A stretch of 46,068 bases of DNA, taken from Anaerolineaceae bacterium. GTDB lineage: Bacteria > Chloroflexota > Anaerolineae > Anaerolineales > Anaerolineaceae. Position 1 is the stretch's first letter; the number at the start of each line of letters is the position of its first letter. The stretch is taken from positions 1-46,068 of the forward strand of contig PABH01000003.1 in NCBI GenBank assembly GCA_002702705.1, written 5' to 3'. A program made the translations under genes and the position numbers. Positions 9,972 to 16,255 of the stretch are shown in pieces. The notes below the pieces were generated by a model. That model was not told where the DNA came from, ran no database searches, and saw only the letters and a list, made by a program, of their open reading frames with translations.

Positions 9972-10028
9972 TTAAAAAACTTGGTGGGCCAATATAGACC
10001 CGGTGAACAGTTTCTGGAAGCGATTCAT
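9972..10028 (-). CDS. Possible 18-codon leader ORF between mttB and the binding-protein gene
   Basis: In the 121-nt gap, AAGGAGGTGC on the minus strand is followed 12 nt later by an ATG opening an 18-codon frame (MNRFQKLFTGS...) that ends at 9972. The strong Shine-Dalgarno sequence has no other gene to serve. The spacing is long and coding capacity is tiny, so it may be a translational leader, the remnant of a longer gene, or chance. Confidence 0.2.
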   Translation of the reverse strand: MNRFQKLFTGSILAHQVF

Positions 10029-10070
10029 ATTTCGATTTGCACCTCCTTATTGGGTAAATGCAGGGATAAA

Positions 10071-11510
10071 TCAATTGCTGAACTCCCGATGGATTGGATT
10101 CAACACCAATGCTTCCTTGGCAGCCTGCATAATCTTGTTTAATTCTTTATCTTGATTTTTATCCAGTGGTGTTACCTCATGTTTCTGTAATAAACGTTCC
10201 GCTTCAACTTGGGCGTTGTTTGCAAATTCTTTTCGTCCTGATTGATCCCATTCTGAAAAACTGCTTCGTTCACTTAATTTTGTAAAAAGGATTTCGCCTG
10301 AGCGAAGGTAGTTGATGGAGTGCCTTTCCGCGATATAAGTGTGTGTTGAATTCATTACTTCATTAATTACATCTACCGCAAGAGAATCCTCATTGACCAA
10401 AAAACCGCGTTTTGCCCTACCGATGCCGGCAGCAATTTCGTTATCACATACCATTTGTGCATAAGACCCCATTACACCTGCATCCATTTCGCCAATGCCG
10501 GAAAGTTCATCAGCTCCGGCAAGCGCTGGAAGTAATGCATTTAATGCGCGCTCATAACCGTTTTGGAGATCCAATGTGTGCGCATTGGTGGTAAAACCAT
10601 ACACGTTCACTGGAAGCCCATAATAGTGGCTAATCTGTACGGTGGCCGCGGAGGCTAATCCCAACTCCACCCCACCCCAAACAGAATTTCCGGTGCGTGG
10701 TTCCATCATTGCCAGGCGTCCGCAGTAAATGATAGGTAAACCTGGATTGATAAGCTGTGAAATTGTAATCGAGGCCAATATCTCAGCGTTTTGTTGAGTA
10801 AGTGCTCCAGCAATAGAAAAAGGTGCGGTTGTCCCTGCTGTGGGACACGGTAAAGGACCAAAAGGAATACCATGGTAGGCAATTTTCATCATGGAATCAA
10901 CTAAATTGTTTGGAAAGTTTAATGGGCTGACCGGAGAAGCACTTAGGGTTAAAACTTCACTTGCTTGACCAATAACTTCAGCCATTCGGACAACAAAATT
11001 TACTTCCTGTGCTGTGTGTACTCCAGGACCTTGAACAGGTTTAGTGGTAAATGGAAGGGTTTCACGGTACATGGCGATTGACATCAAAGCACCTGGCACA
11101 TCCTGCGGGGTAAAAAATGGTGTAATTGTAGAAACCTGGTCTAGCGCATCTAAAAGGCGAGTACTATCATTTACATCTTTTACAACAGCAGCACGGGGGT
11201 AACCGGTCTTCGGATCAAAAACATCTCTGGCGCCGCCCAAATTATGCCAGTGCAAATTATCATCTCCTAAAGCAACTGTCGTACCACTACGCCCCTGAAT
11301 TGTTACCTTTTTGCCACATTCTTGCAGAGCTTTTTCTACTAAATTAGTAGGCATCAATACCCTTCCATTTTTCAGACTGCCACCAGCATCCAAAAGGAGG
11401 GAACGCATCTCGGTGTGAGTCAGGATAATCCCAGTTTCAGCCAATACACGGAGGGAAGCGTGATGAATGGATTCAATCTCTGCTTGTGATAGTATTAACC
11501 AAGGCTTCAT
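10071..11510 (-). CDS. MttB-family (trimethylamine:corrinoid) methyltransferase, non-pyrrolysine type
   Basis: 479 aa from the ATG at 11510, which has AAAGGA about 8 nt upstream; an upstream in-frame start would add 14 residues with no ribosome binding site. The family transfers a methyl group from a quaternary or tertiary amine to a cognate corrinoid protein. The body shows the MttB TIM-barrel pattern: N-terminal LSQAEIESIHHASLRVLAETG, LGGARDVFDPKTGYPRAA, ALTQQNAEILASITISQLINPG, and SGIGEMDAGVMGSY with the region that holds pyrrolysine in true MttB. No in-frame TAG occurs, so this belongs with glycine betaine or carnitine-type demethylases (MtgB, MtcB and relatives). No corrinoid protein or activator is in the window. 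It is the promoter-proximal gene of the ABC-transporter operon and is divergent from an Lrp/AsnC regulator. Confidence 0.85.
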   Translation of the reverse strand: MKPWLILSQAEIESIHHASLRVLAETGIILTHTEMRSLLLDAGGSLKNGRVLMPTNLVEKALQECGKKVTIQGRSGTTVALGDDNLHWHNLGGARDVFDPKTGYPRAAVVKDVNDSTRLLDALDQVSTITPFFTPQDVPGALMSIAMYRETLPFTTKPVQGPGVHTAQEVNFVVRMAEVIGQASEVLTLSASPVSPLNFPNNLVDSMMKIAYHGIPFGPLPCPTAGTTAPFSIAGALTQQNAEILASITISQLINPGLPIIYCGRLAMMEPRTGNSVWGGVELGLASAATVQISHYYGLPVNVYGFTTNAHTLDLQNGYERALNALLPALAGADELSGIGEMDAGVMGSYAQMVCDNEIAAGIGRAKRGFLVNEDSLAVDVINEVMNSTHTYIAERHSINYLRSGEILFTKLSERSSFSEWDQSGRKEFANNAQVEAERLLQKHEVTPLDKNQDKELNKIMQAAKEALVLNPIHREFSN

Positions 11511-11591
11511 ACGATTTTCCTTTATTGGAAGGATTTTATGAATATGGAGCAAAATTATTCAGCAAGATTGTTATTATGCCAATACACAAAA

Positions 11592-11607
11592 CACCCCTAC
11601 AGGGGTG
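11592..11607 (-). terminator. Terminator-like hairpin in the mttB leader (possible attenuator)
   Basis: On the minus strand a CACCCC-TGTA-GGGGTG hairpin is followed by TTTTGTG. It lies about 155 nt downstream of the predicted transcription start and about 80 nt before the mttB start codon, so it would stop transcription of the operon unless an alternative structure forms. Upstream leader bases GGTGC could pair with GCACC of the left arm. The T-tract is short, so an ordinary stable hairpin is also possible. Confidence 0.45.
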
Positions 11608-11647
11608 CTTACCATTGATTTTGGATGTTTATCCATATCGGCTTTGT

Positions 11648-11664
11648 TGGTTAATCATTAACCA
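11648..11664. repeat. 17-bp perfect palindrome in the mttB leader
   Basis: TGGTTAAT-C-ATTAACCA, 8-bp arms around one base. It lies in the transcribed leader of mttB, about 100 nt after the predicted start site, and could be a second operator for the neighbouring Lrp/AsnC protein or an RNA hairpin. Confidence 0.4.
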
Positions 11665-11767
11665 TGACAGGAAATATACCATCCCAGCACCTGGAACCCC
11701 ATGGAATCCATTCCTGCAAATATTTTTTTGTATCGCATAAGTGACAAATGGCAACTTTGATAAAAAA

Positions 11768-11796
11768 ATTATAACGAAACGCGTGACGAAAGTCAA
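11768..11796 (-). promoter_or_regulatory. Sigma-70-like promoter of the mttB/ABC-transporter operon
   Basis: On the minus strand TTGACT (11791-11796), a 17-bp spacer, then TATAAT (11768-11773). The match is close to consensus and predicts a start near 11761, giving a 5' leader of about 250 nt before the mttB ATG. Confidence 0.7.
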
Positions 11797-11807
11797 TAAA
11801 ATATATG

Positions 11808-11843
11808 ATATTCGTAAAAAACACGTTGATTTATTGCGAATAT
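11808..11843. promoter_or_regulatory. Inverted repeat between divergent promoters, candidate Lrp/AsnC operator
   Basis: ATATTCG (11808-11814) and CGAATAT (11837-11843) are a perfect 7-bp inverted repeat 22 bp apart. The right arm lies in the spacer of the regulator promoter and the left arm just upstream of the mttB -35, so one bound protein could control both directions. A further GCGAAT/ATTCGC pair (11836-11841 and 11872-11877) extends the pattern. Confidence 0.45.
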
Positions 11844-11854
11844 TAGTGTATAGT
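11826..11854 (+). promoter_or_regulatory. Promoter of the Lrp/AsnC regulator gene
   Basis: TTGATT (11826-11831), 17-bp spacer, TATAGT (11849-11854). Start predicted near 11861, about 70 nt before the ATG. It overlaps one arm of the inverted repeat, consistent with autoregulation. Confidence 0.6.
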
Positions 11855-11931
11855 AGACTTTGTTCCGTTTAATTCGCATTTTTTATTGGCTAGGGATTAT
11901 AAAATGTATGGAAAGTTGAAGGTGATTGTCG

Positions 11932-12399
11932 ATGGATAAAATTGATTTAATTATTCTAAACACCTTGCAAAAAGACGGCAGAACCCCTTTTACCCAAATC
12001 GCAAAAAGTGTTGGTGTTGCTGAATCCACTATCAGAAGCCGTTATGCCAGTTTAGTAGAGCGCGGCATTCTGCGGACAATTGCTATGATTGACCCATTTT
12101 CGATAGGGTATAATTCCCCCGCATTAATTGGTATCTCTGTTGAACCTGGGATTATCAATGCTGTGGCAGAAACCATAAAGTCCATGCCTGAGGTAAGTTA
12201 TTTGGTATTAACCATGGGGGGATTTGATTTAATGGTGGAGGTATTTTGCCGAGATCGCGTTCACCTAACGGAAGTGATTACGGATAAAATTCAATCAATT
12301 AAAGGTGTTCGATCCACCGAAACCTTAGTGATCGGTAAAATCTTTAAATATAGTTATTTGTGGCAACCGGAGATGGAAGTATCTACTAAACAAAAGTAA
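11932..12399 (+). CDS. Lrp/AsnC-family transcriptional regulator
   Basis: 155 aa. N-terminal winged helix-turn-helix (about 2-60: DKIDLIILNTLQKDGRTPFTQIAKSVGVAESTIRSR), then the RAM/AsnC ligand-binding domain (about 65-145), which in the family binds amino acids and drives dimer and octamer assembly. The ATG at 11932 follows AAGGTG at 7 nt; an earlier in-frame TTG has no such site. The gene diverges from the mttB/peptide-transporter operon, and the shared control region holds an inverted repeat, so it is the obvious local regulator, with the imported or released amino compound as a possible effector (inference). It ends convergently with the Crp/Fnr-type gene. Confidence 0.88.
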   Translation: MDKIDLIILNTLQKDGRTPFTQIAKSVGVAESTIRSRYASLVERGILRTIAMIDPFSIGYNSPALIGISVEPGIINAVAETIKSMPEVSYLVLTMGGFDLMVEVFCRDRVHLTEVITDKIQSIKGVRSTETLVIGKIFKYSYLWQPEMEVSTKQK

Positions 12400-12476
12400 T
12401 AACAAGAGATAAATTCAATTTTTTTGATATTAAAAACGAATGAATAAAAGTCTCCAGACAATTTCCTGGGATTTGT

Positions 12477-13160
12477 TTAATGATTTTGAGAAATCGTCCT
12501 CAATTCATCACGATTGGTAATGCGAAATTCGGTGCGGGTAATCTCCAATACACCATCATTGGCAAAACGGTGCAAAAATCGGCACACCATCTCTCTGGTA
12601 GATCCGATTCGGGCGGCCATTTCATCCAGCGTTAATGATCGGGTGATGGTTTCTGATTGGTTTTCTTGATGTGATTCCAATAGGAATTTAGCCAGGCGGC
12701 TCCCCACTGGCTGGAAAGTCATCTCTTCCAAAATTTCACTGGCGCGTGTCATTTTGGTGATCATTAATCGCGTTAATTCCCATGAAAATTCCCCTGATTC
12801 TTTTAAAATATCTAATACACTTTCGCGAGACCATAAATAAGTTTCGGAACCCTGACAGGCTTCAAGCGTGACAGGCATCGGCATATTTTCATAAAAAAAA
12901 GCCAAGCCCCAAAAAATATCTCCGGGATAAAAAGTGGTGACAACCAAACTTCTGCCTGCGGCAGATTCTTTCACCGCTTGAATGCTGCCGCTGCCAATCA
13001 CAAATAAGTATGGCCACAAATCACCATAAAAACTTAAAATCTGTCCTTTTTTATATCTTTTGGGTATGGCTGCCTGTTTAAAAATGGCTCGTTTTTCTTT
13101 GGGAATCTTGTTTAGGATTTGATTATGGGTGAATAAATATGTAAGTGTTTCCATAACCAT
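12477..13160 (-). CDS. Crp/Fnr-family transcriptional regulator
   Basis: 227 aa. Residues about 20-135 form the cyclic-nucleotide-binding-like sensor fold (KGQILSFYGDLWPYLFVIGSGSI, PGDIF), then the long dimer helix, then a Crp-type HTH (LTLDEMAARIGSTREMVCRFLHRFANDGVLEI). The recognition helix has the Glu-x-x-x-Arg pair (REMVCR) that reads TGA cores in CRP, FNR and DNR sites. The N-terminal cysteine cluster of FNR is absent, so a bound [4Fe-4S] is unlikely; DNR-like heme/NO sensing or another ligand is possible. ATG at 13160, with a second ATG two codons later; neither has a clear ribosome binding site. The gene diverges from the 13335-19826 cluster, whose main operon carries a TTGAC-N4-GTCAA box, making it the best local candidate regulator. 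Confidence 0.88.
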   Translation of the reverse strand: MVMETLTYLFTHNQILNKIPKEKRAIFKQAAIPKRYKKGQILSFYGDLWPYLFVIGSGSIQAVKESAAGRSLVVTTFYPGDIFWGLAFFYENMPMPVTLEACQGSETYLWSRESVLDILKESGEFSWELTRLMITKMTRASEILEEMTFQPVGSRLAKFLLESHQENQSETITRSLTLDEMAARIGSTREMVCRFLHRFANDGVLEITRTEFRITNRDELRTISQNH

Positions 13161-13207
13161 ACTATAGCAGGAAATCGCAAAATGAAGGAGGGAAAATAGG
13201 TTTGCAG

Positions 13208-13221
13208 TTTCCCTTTGGAAA
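13208..13221. promoter_or_regulatory. TTTCC-N4-GGAAA inverted repeat in the Crp/Fnr divergent region
   Basis: Perfect 5-bp arms with a 4-bp gap, the same geometry as FNR/DNR sites but with different half-sites. It lies 48 bp upstream of the regulator start and could be its own operator. A CGCGA-A-TCGCG palindrome follows at 13226-13236. Confidence 0.35.
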
Positions 13222-13334
13222 GAGCCGCGAATCGCGCTGAATTTTGGATTCGGTAGGTTAAATAAATTTGCCTAAGAGCAAAGAATTTCTTCTAGTAAAA
13301 GCCAATAATGGTATAAAAATCTCGAGAGGTTTAA

Positions 13335-13745
13335 ATGAACTCAAAATATATTTTGATCCTTCTAATGTGTATGGTTGGGTTAACTGCCTGCCAACCCGCT
13401 GAGCCAATTTGTATAAAGGATTCCATTCGATATGTGGATTCGGTGCAGCAGTTACCCCCGCTTACAGCGCCCCCAGCCGATTCTGAGAAATCTCAGATAC
13501 CGATTGAAATCAAGGGAAAAACGATCTTATTTGACGATGTGATTTCCGGTCCCCTATGTAATAACCATCTCAGCGGAAAAGTCTACATCACCTGTGATCT
13601 GGACATTGTAGCTTCGAAAGTGGCTCCTAATTTTTTGGATGGTTGCGATTTTGAGGTGGAACCTGGCAGCGAAGTGGTTGTGGCATCTCATAATAATGCC
13701 GTTTATTACAAAGGTTGTGATTCTTGTCATAAATCCAGTCAGTAA
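13335..13745 (+). CDS. Small lipoprotein with a C-terminal heme-binding CxxCH motif
   Basis: 136 aa, family not recognised. The signal peptide ends in lipobox GLTAC (Cys19), so the protein should be anchored to the outer face of the membrane. The mature chain is about 117 aa, beta-rich in appearance, with cysteines at 26, 75, 87 and 104 and a CDSCH motif at 128-132, only four residues from the C-terminus. No methionine follows, so an axial ligand other than His132 would have to come from elsewhere. If heme is attached it would be a monoheme c-type lipoprotein; otherwise the cysteines may bind another metal. It is the first plus-strand gene after the Crp/Fnr regulator, 85 nt before an 8-TM protein gene, with a weak terminator between. 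It may be an electron-transfer partner of the downstream heme protein (inference). Confidence 0.75.
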   Translation: MNSKYILILLMCMVGLTACQPAEPICIKDSIRYVDSVQQLPPLTAPPADSEKSQIPIEIKGKTILFDDVISGPLCNNHLSGKVYITCDLDIVASKVAPNFLDGCDFEVEPGSEVVVASHNNAVYYKGCDSCHKSSQ

Positions 13746-13755
13746 TTTGGCTGAT

Positions 13756-13776
13756 TTGCTTTAAAGCAATTTTTTT
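13756..13776 (+). terminator. Weak intrinsic terminator-like sequence
   Basis: TTGCTTT-AAAGCAA palindrome followed by seven T residues, right after the CxxCH lipoprotein gene. The stem is only 4 bp once a realistic loop is allowed, so termination would be partial. Confidence 0.35.
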
Positions 13777-13830
13777 ATGTTTGGTTTGTGATATTTTGAA
13801 CTTATCATAGTTGAATGAAAGGATCTTAAG

Positions 13831-14610
13831 ATGGAGAAAAAGAATCTGTGGGGTGGAATTTTTGCGAGCGTCGCTGCGTTGATAGGGCTGATTGGCCACT
13901 TTGTTTTGTTTTTTCAATGGTATGTAGCGGGTATGTCTGCTGAGTCGGCAGAGCCGGGTTGTGAAATATTATTAAAATTCCTCCATCCCGGTTTGGCAAA
14001 TGTGGGTATTTTAGCCGCTGTTTTTTTTGCAGTCAGTGCGTATGGGTTTTTCACAAGCAAAAGCTGGGCTTTGTTATTATCCACGATTGGCATCGTCCTG
14101 GCTTTACTGGCAAGCTGGTTCATCAATGTGCCCTTTATGGCCGCAGGTTTACCACCCATTTATTTCACTTTATTCGTCCCCTATCTCTTGTTTTATTTCC
14201 TGATGTTAAAGTGGATTGGCGGTGTATCCTGGGCGAGAGTCTTATTAGCTTTAGGAAGCGGCATGGCGTATATCTTTTGTTTTATGAATGGGGTTTCCAG
14301 CACCAGCCGGATTGTAACGGTAGGGGCACCCCTCTTTGTCCTGGTCGTTGGGTTACATTGGTTTGCTATGATCGGTTGGGCTGTATTCACTGTTGGGGTT
14401 GTTATTAAACCGAAATCTTGGTTAATTCCCTTGGGATTAGTTTCCGGCATGATTGAATTATTTGTCGGATTCCCGCTGGCTTTTGAGACAGGGCTGCAGT
14501 TAGGACGATTTTCCCTATTTTCACTTGCGCCGATTTCCTGTTTGATACTAGTTGTTTTATTGATATGGCCGAATATATTTCAGCGTCTGACGTGTCTTGC
14601 AAAAAAATAA
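13831..14610 (+). CDS. Polytopic membrane protein of unknown function (8 TM)
   Basis: 259 aa, not recognised. About eight hydrophobic helices (roughly 8-30, 55-73, 80-98, 108-127, 137-153, 163-190, 198-220, 230-248). Histidines in or next to the membrane occur at 23, 52 and 176 (GHF, LHPG, GLHWF), which could serve as heme or metal ligands, but this is speculation. The ATG at 13831 is preceded by AAAGGATCTTAAG. It lies between the CxxCH lipoprotein and the heme-copper-oxidase-like gene, all on the plus strand, with a 38-bp palindrome separating it from the latter. The location suggests a role in the same membrane complex or its assembly. Confidence 0.75.
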   Translation: MEKKNLWGGIFASVAALIGLIGHFVLFFQWYVAGMSAESAEPGCEILLKFLHPGLANVGILAAVFFAVSAYGFFTSKSWALLLSTIGIVLALLASWFINVPFMAAGLPPIYFTLFVPYLLFYFLMLKWIGGVSWARVLLALGSGMAYIFCFMNGVSSTSRIVTVGAPLFVLVVGLHWFAMIGWAVFTVGVVIKPKSWLIPLGLVSGMIELFVGFPLAFETGLQLGRFSLFSLAPISCLILVVLLIWPNIFQRLTCLAKK

Positions 14611-14636
14611 GTTTGAGTCTTCCTGAGATGGTAATT

Positions 14637-14674
14637 GAAATGATCCGGTAGTAGATCTACTACCGGATCATTTC
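14637..14674. terminator. 38-bp perfect palindrome, probable bidirectional terminator or protein site
   Basis: Two 19-bp arms (14637-14655 and 14656-14674) are exact reverse complements with no loop bases; the centre reads GTAGATCTAC. It lies 27 bp after the 8-TM gene and 21 bp before the FNR-like box. As RNA it would form a very stable hairpin, but no clean T-tract follows, so a role as a processing site or a dyad protein site is equally possible. Confidence 0.5.
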
Positions 14675-14694
14675 GAAAACCAATTTGTTTTGAA

Positions 14695-14736
14695 TTGACT
14701 TTTGTCAATGAAAAACATTGTGAAAATAGGTACGAT
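14695..14736 (+). promoter_or_regulatory. FNR/DNR-like box with class II promoter of the heme-protein operon
   Basis: TTGAC-TTTT-GTCAA (14695-14708) is a perfect inverted repeat with the 5-4-5 geometry of FNR/DNR/NNR sites. TACGAT at 14731-14736 is a good -10 box, placing the start near 14743 and the centre of the box at about -41.5, exactly the class II activator position; no -35 is visible. The Crp/Fnr gene at 12477-13160 is the likely binder. Its presence argues against the longer reading frame that starts inside it. Confidence 0.6.
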
Positions 14737-14770
14737 AATAAAATACTCGTATTATGGTGGAGGAAAGCCA

Positions 14771-16255
14771 ATGCAGACTCTTTTAAATCGGTTTAATTAT
14801 CTTTTTCGCTCAACCAAAGGGCTGATTCTGGTCGGGATCGCTATGACCGCTTTAGTATCAGCCTTATTCGGTATGTTATCCGGGCCAATGGCAGATTGGG
14901 GCGTAAAGGATGTAATTGTGAAATTGTTTGGCATGAAATTGGTGGAGGCTGAACGGGAAGGTCGTTTGATCATCCTTTATCACAGCATCGCTATGATTGT
15001 CGTCGCGATTGAAACCTATATGATTACTGATTTATTACCTATGCGGAAAAACCATCAAGTCACAATTAACAGCACGATAACAATTGGGTATCTGGCAGTA
15101 GTGTTTGGCGGCTTGCCGTTTGCTTATTGGGGACACAGCTGGCCTTTCCATGGTTTGTATATCGCTGGTTTGTCATTGATCTTTTTTTCTGGTTGTTATT
15201 TGGTGTATGCCCTGTGGCCCTGGCGAAAAGAATTCCACATTACGGATAAAGCCTATGCTCACACCCGGCGTGGGGTTAACTTGGAAAGGGTAGCTTTCTT
15301 TACGATGGCGGTTGCCACCCTGGCTTCCGCTTTGTTCGGGGCAGTACCCGGTTCATTTTACGGTAATGGTTTTGAAACCTTTCTGGCGGAGAATGTGGTG
15401 CGCGAGCCCCACAAGTCCACATTGGATCTTTCGATTATCGGTCATTTACACATCATGCTGGCCCTGATCGCGATTGCTGCAACTCTCATCATCTGCCGAT
15501 ATATGGATTTTAAAGGCATCTGGCACAAACTCGCCATGCCTTTTATGATCTTTGGTTCGCTGGTACTGGCGATGGGTACCTGGCTGGTTGTTCCGTTTGA
15601 GAGCATGGCGCACATGATCATCTATGGTGGTTCAACGATTGCCATGTTAGGTGCGTTATTTTTGGTGATCTATTCCTGGCGTAAATTAATTCGAGAAGGT
15701 TTGGCAGAAAAGGGTATCAAAAAGGGAAATTTTTTTCAGGCAATCGCTGCTTTGTTAAGAGATCCAATCAAGTTTGGCGTAACCTGGCAAATGGTATTTA
15801 TGAATTTTGTTGTCAGCGGCGTTGGTATTTTTGTAGCCGTAAAATTGGATGAAATTTTTCGGGTGTGGCAGTTTATGGATGAACGCTCCATCCTGACCGG
15901 CCACTGGCATATTCTGGCTACCCTGACGGCCACCATTCTGCTCTTGTATTACGCCGATCTGGCCGGATTAAAAGGCAAAGTCCGCCAGTGGTTTGGCTGG
16001 TTGCTGATCATATTTTCCGATTTGGCGTTTGGGGCGGTCACAGTCTATGAAATGCGCCGCCTGATTGTGGAGGAAGCCAGCCAACAGCCTTTAATTAATC
16101 TGACAACGCTGCTGGGTGATATTGGTCTGGGTGTCGTTTTGTTAGTATTGGCAGCTTTAATGATGTGGCGCTTGATTGACCTCTTTAAAAAGAAAGGGCG
16201 CTGGACAAAAGAAGAATCGGAACGACTTGATCCTTCGATGGAGGTGGAACCATGA
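14771..16255 (+). CDS. Twelve-TM heme-copper-oxidase subunit I-like protein lacking the canonical Cu-B ligands
   Basis: 494 aa from the ATG at 14771, supported by GGAGG 7 nt upstream. Twelve TM helices. The chain shows three 4-helix units: ALVSALFG (27-34) recurs as TLASALFG (183-190), and His71 lies 41 residues after the shared Ser just as His227 does in the second unit. Membrane histidines are at 71 (helix II, YHSIAM), 225 and 227 (helix VI, GHLHIM), 281 (start of VIII) and 378 and 380 (helix X, GHWHIL). Pseudo-threefold symmetry with heme ligands on helices II, VI and X and an HxH on X is the plan of heme-copper oxidase and NO reductase subunit I. The HPEVY motif of helix VI and the HH pair of helix VII are absent, so Cu-B as known cannot form. 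The operon includes heme O synthase. Possible roles: divergent NO or O2 reductase, or a diheme quinol-linked cytochrome b. The gene overlaps the next by 4 nt. Confidence 0.7.
   Translation: MQTLLNRFNYLFRSTKGLILVGIAMTALVSALFGMLSGPMADWGVKDVIVKLFGMKLVEAEREGRLIILYHSIAMIVVAIETYMITDLLPMRKNHQVTINSTITIGYLAVVFGGLPFAYWGHSWPFHGLYIAGLSLIFFSGCYLVYALWPWRKEFHITDKAYAHTRRGVNLERVAFFTMAVATLASALFGAVPGSFYGNGFETFLAENVVREPHKSTLDLSIIGHLHIMLALIAIAATLIICRYMDFKGIWHKLAMPFMIFGSLVLAMGTWLVVPFESMAHMIIYGGSTIAMLGALFLVIYSWRKLIREGLAEKGIKKGNFFQAIAALLRDPIKFGVTWQMVFMNFVVSGVGIFVAVKLDEIFRVWQFMDERSILTGHWHILATLTATILLLYYADLAGLKGKVRQWFGWLLIIFSDLAFGAVTVYEMRRLIVEEASQQPLINLTTLLGDIGLGVVLLVLAALMMWRLIDLFKKKGRWTKEESERLDPSMEVEP

Noticed and set aside
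10071-11510. Pyrrolysine-type MttB with amber read-through
   Set aside because: The frame has no internal TAG codon from start to stop and no pyl genes are in the window.
11511-11761. Cobalamin or T-box riboswitch in the mttB leader
   Set aside because: Neither a B12 box nor the T-box core could be found by eye; only the generic attenuator reading was kept.
13627-14602. Minus-strand frames opposite the lipoprotein and 8-TM genes
   Set aside because: Translations have no domain, are low in complexity and overlap real coding sequences.
14702-14770. Upstream start (14702) for the 12-TM gene
   Set aside because: It lies inside the FNR-like box and upstream of the predicted transcription start; the ATG at 14771 has GGAGG and begins a normal N-terminus.
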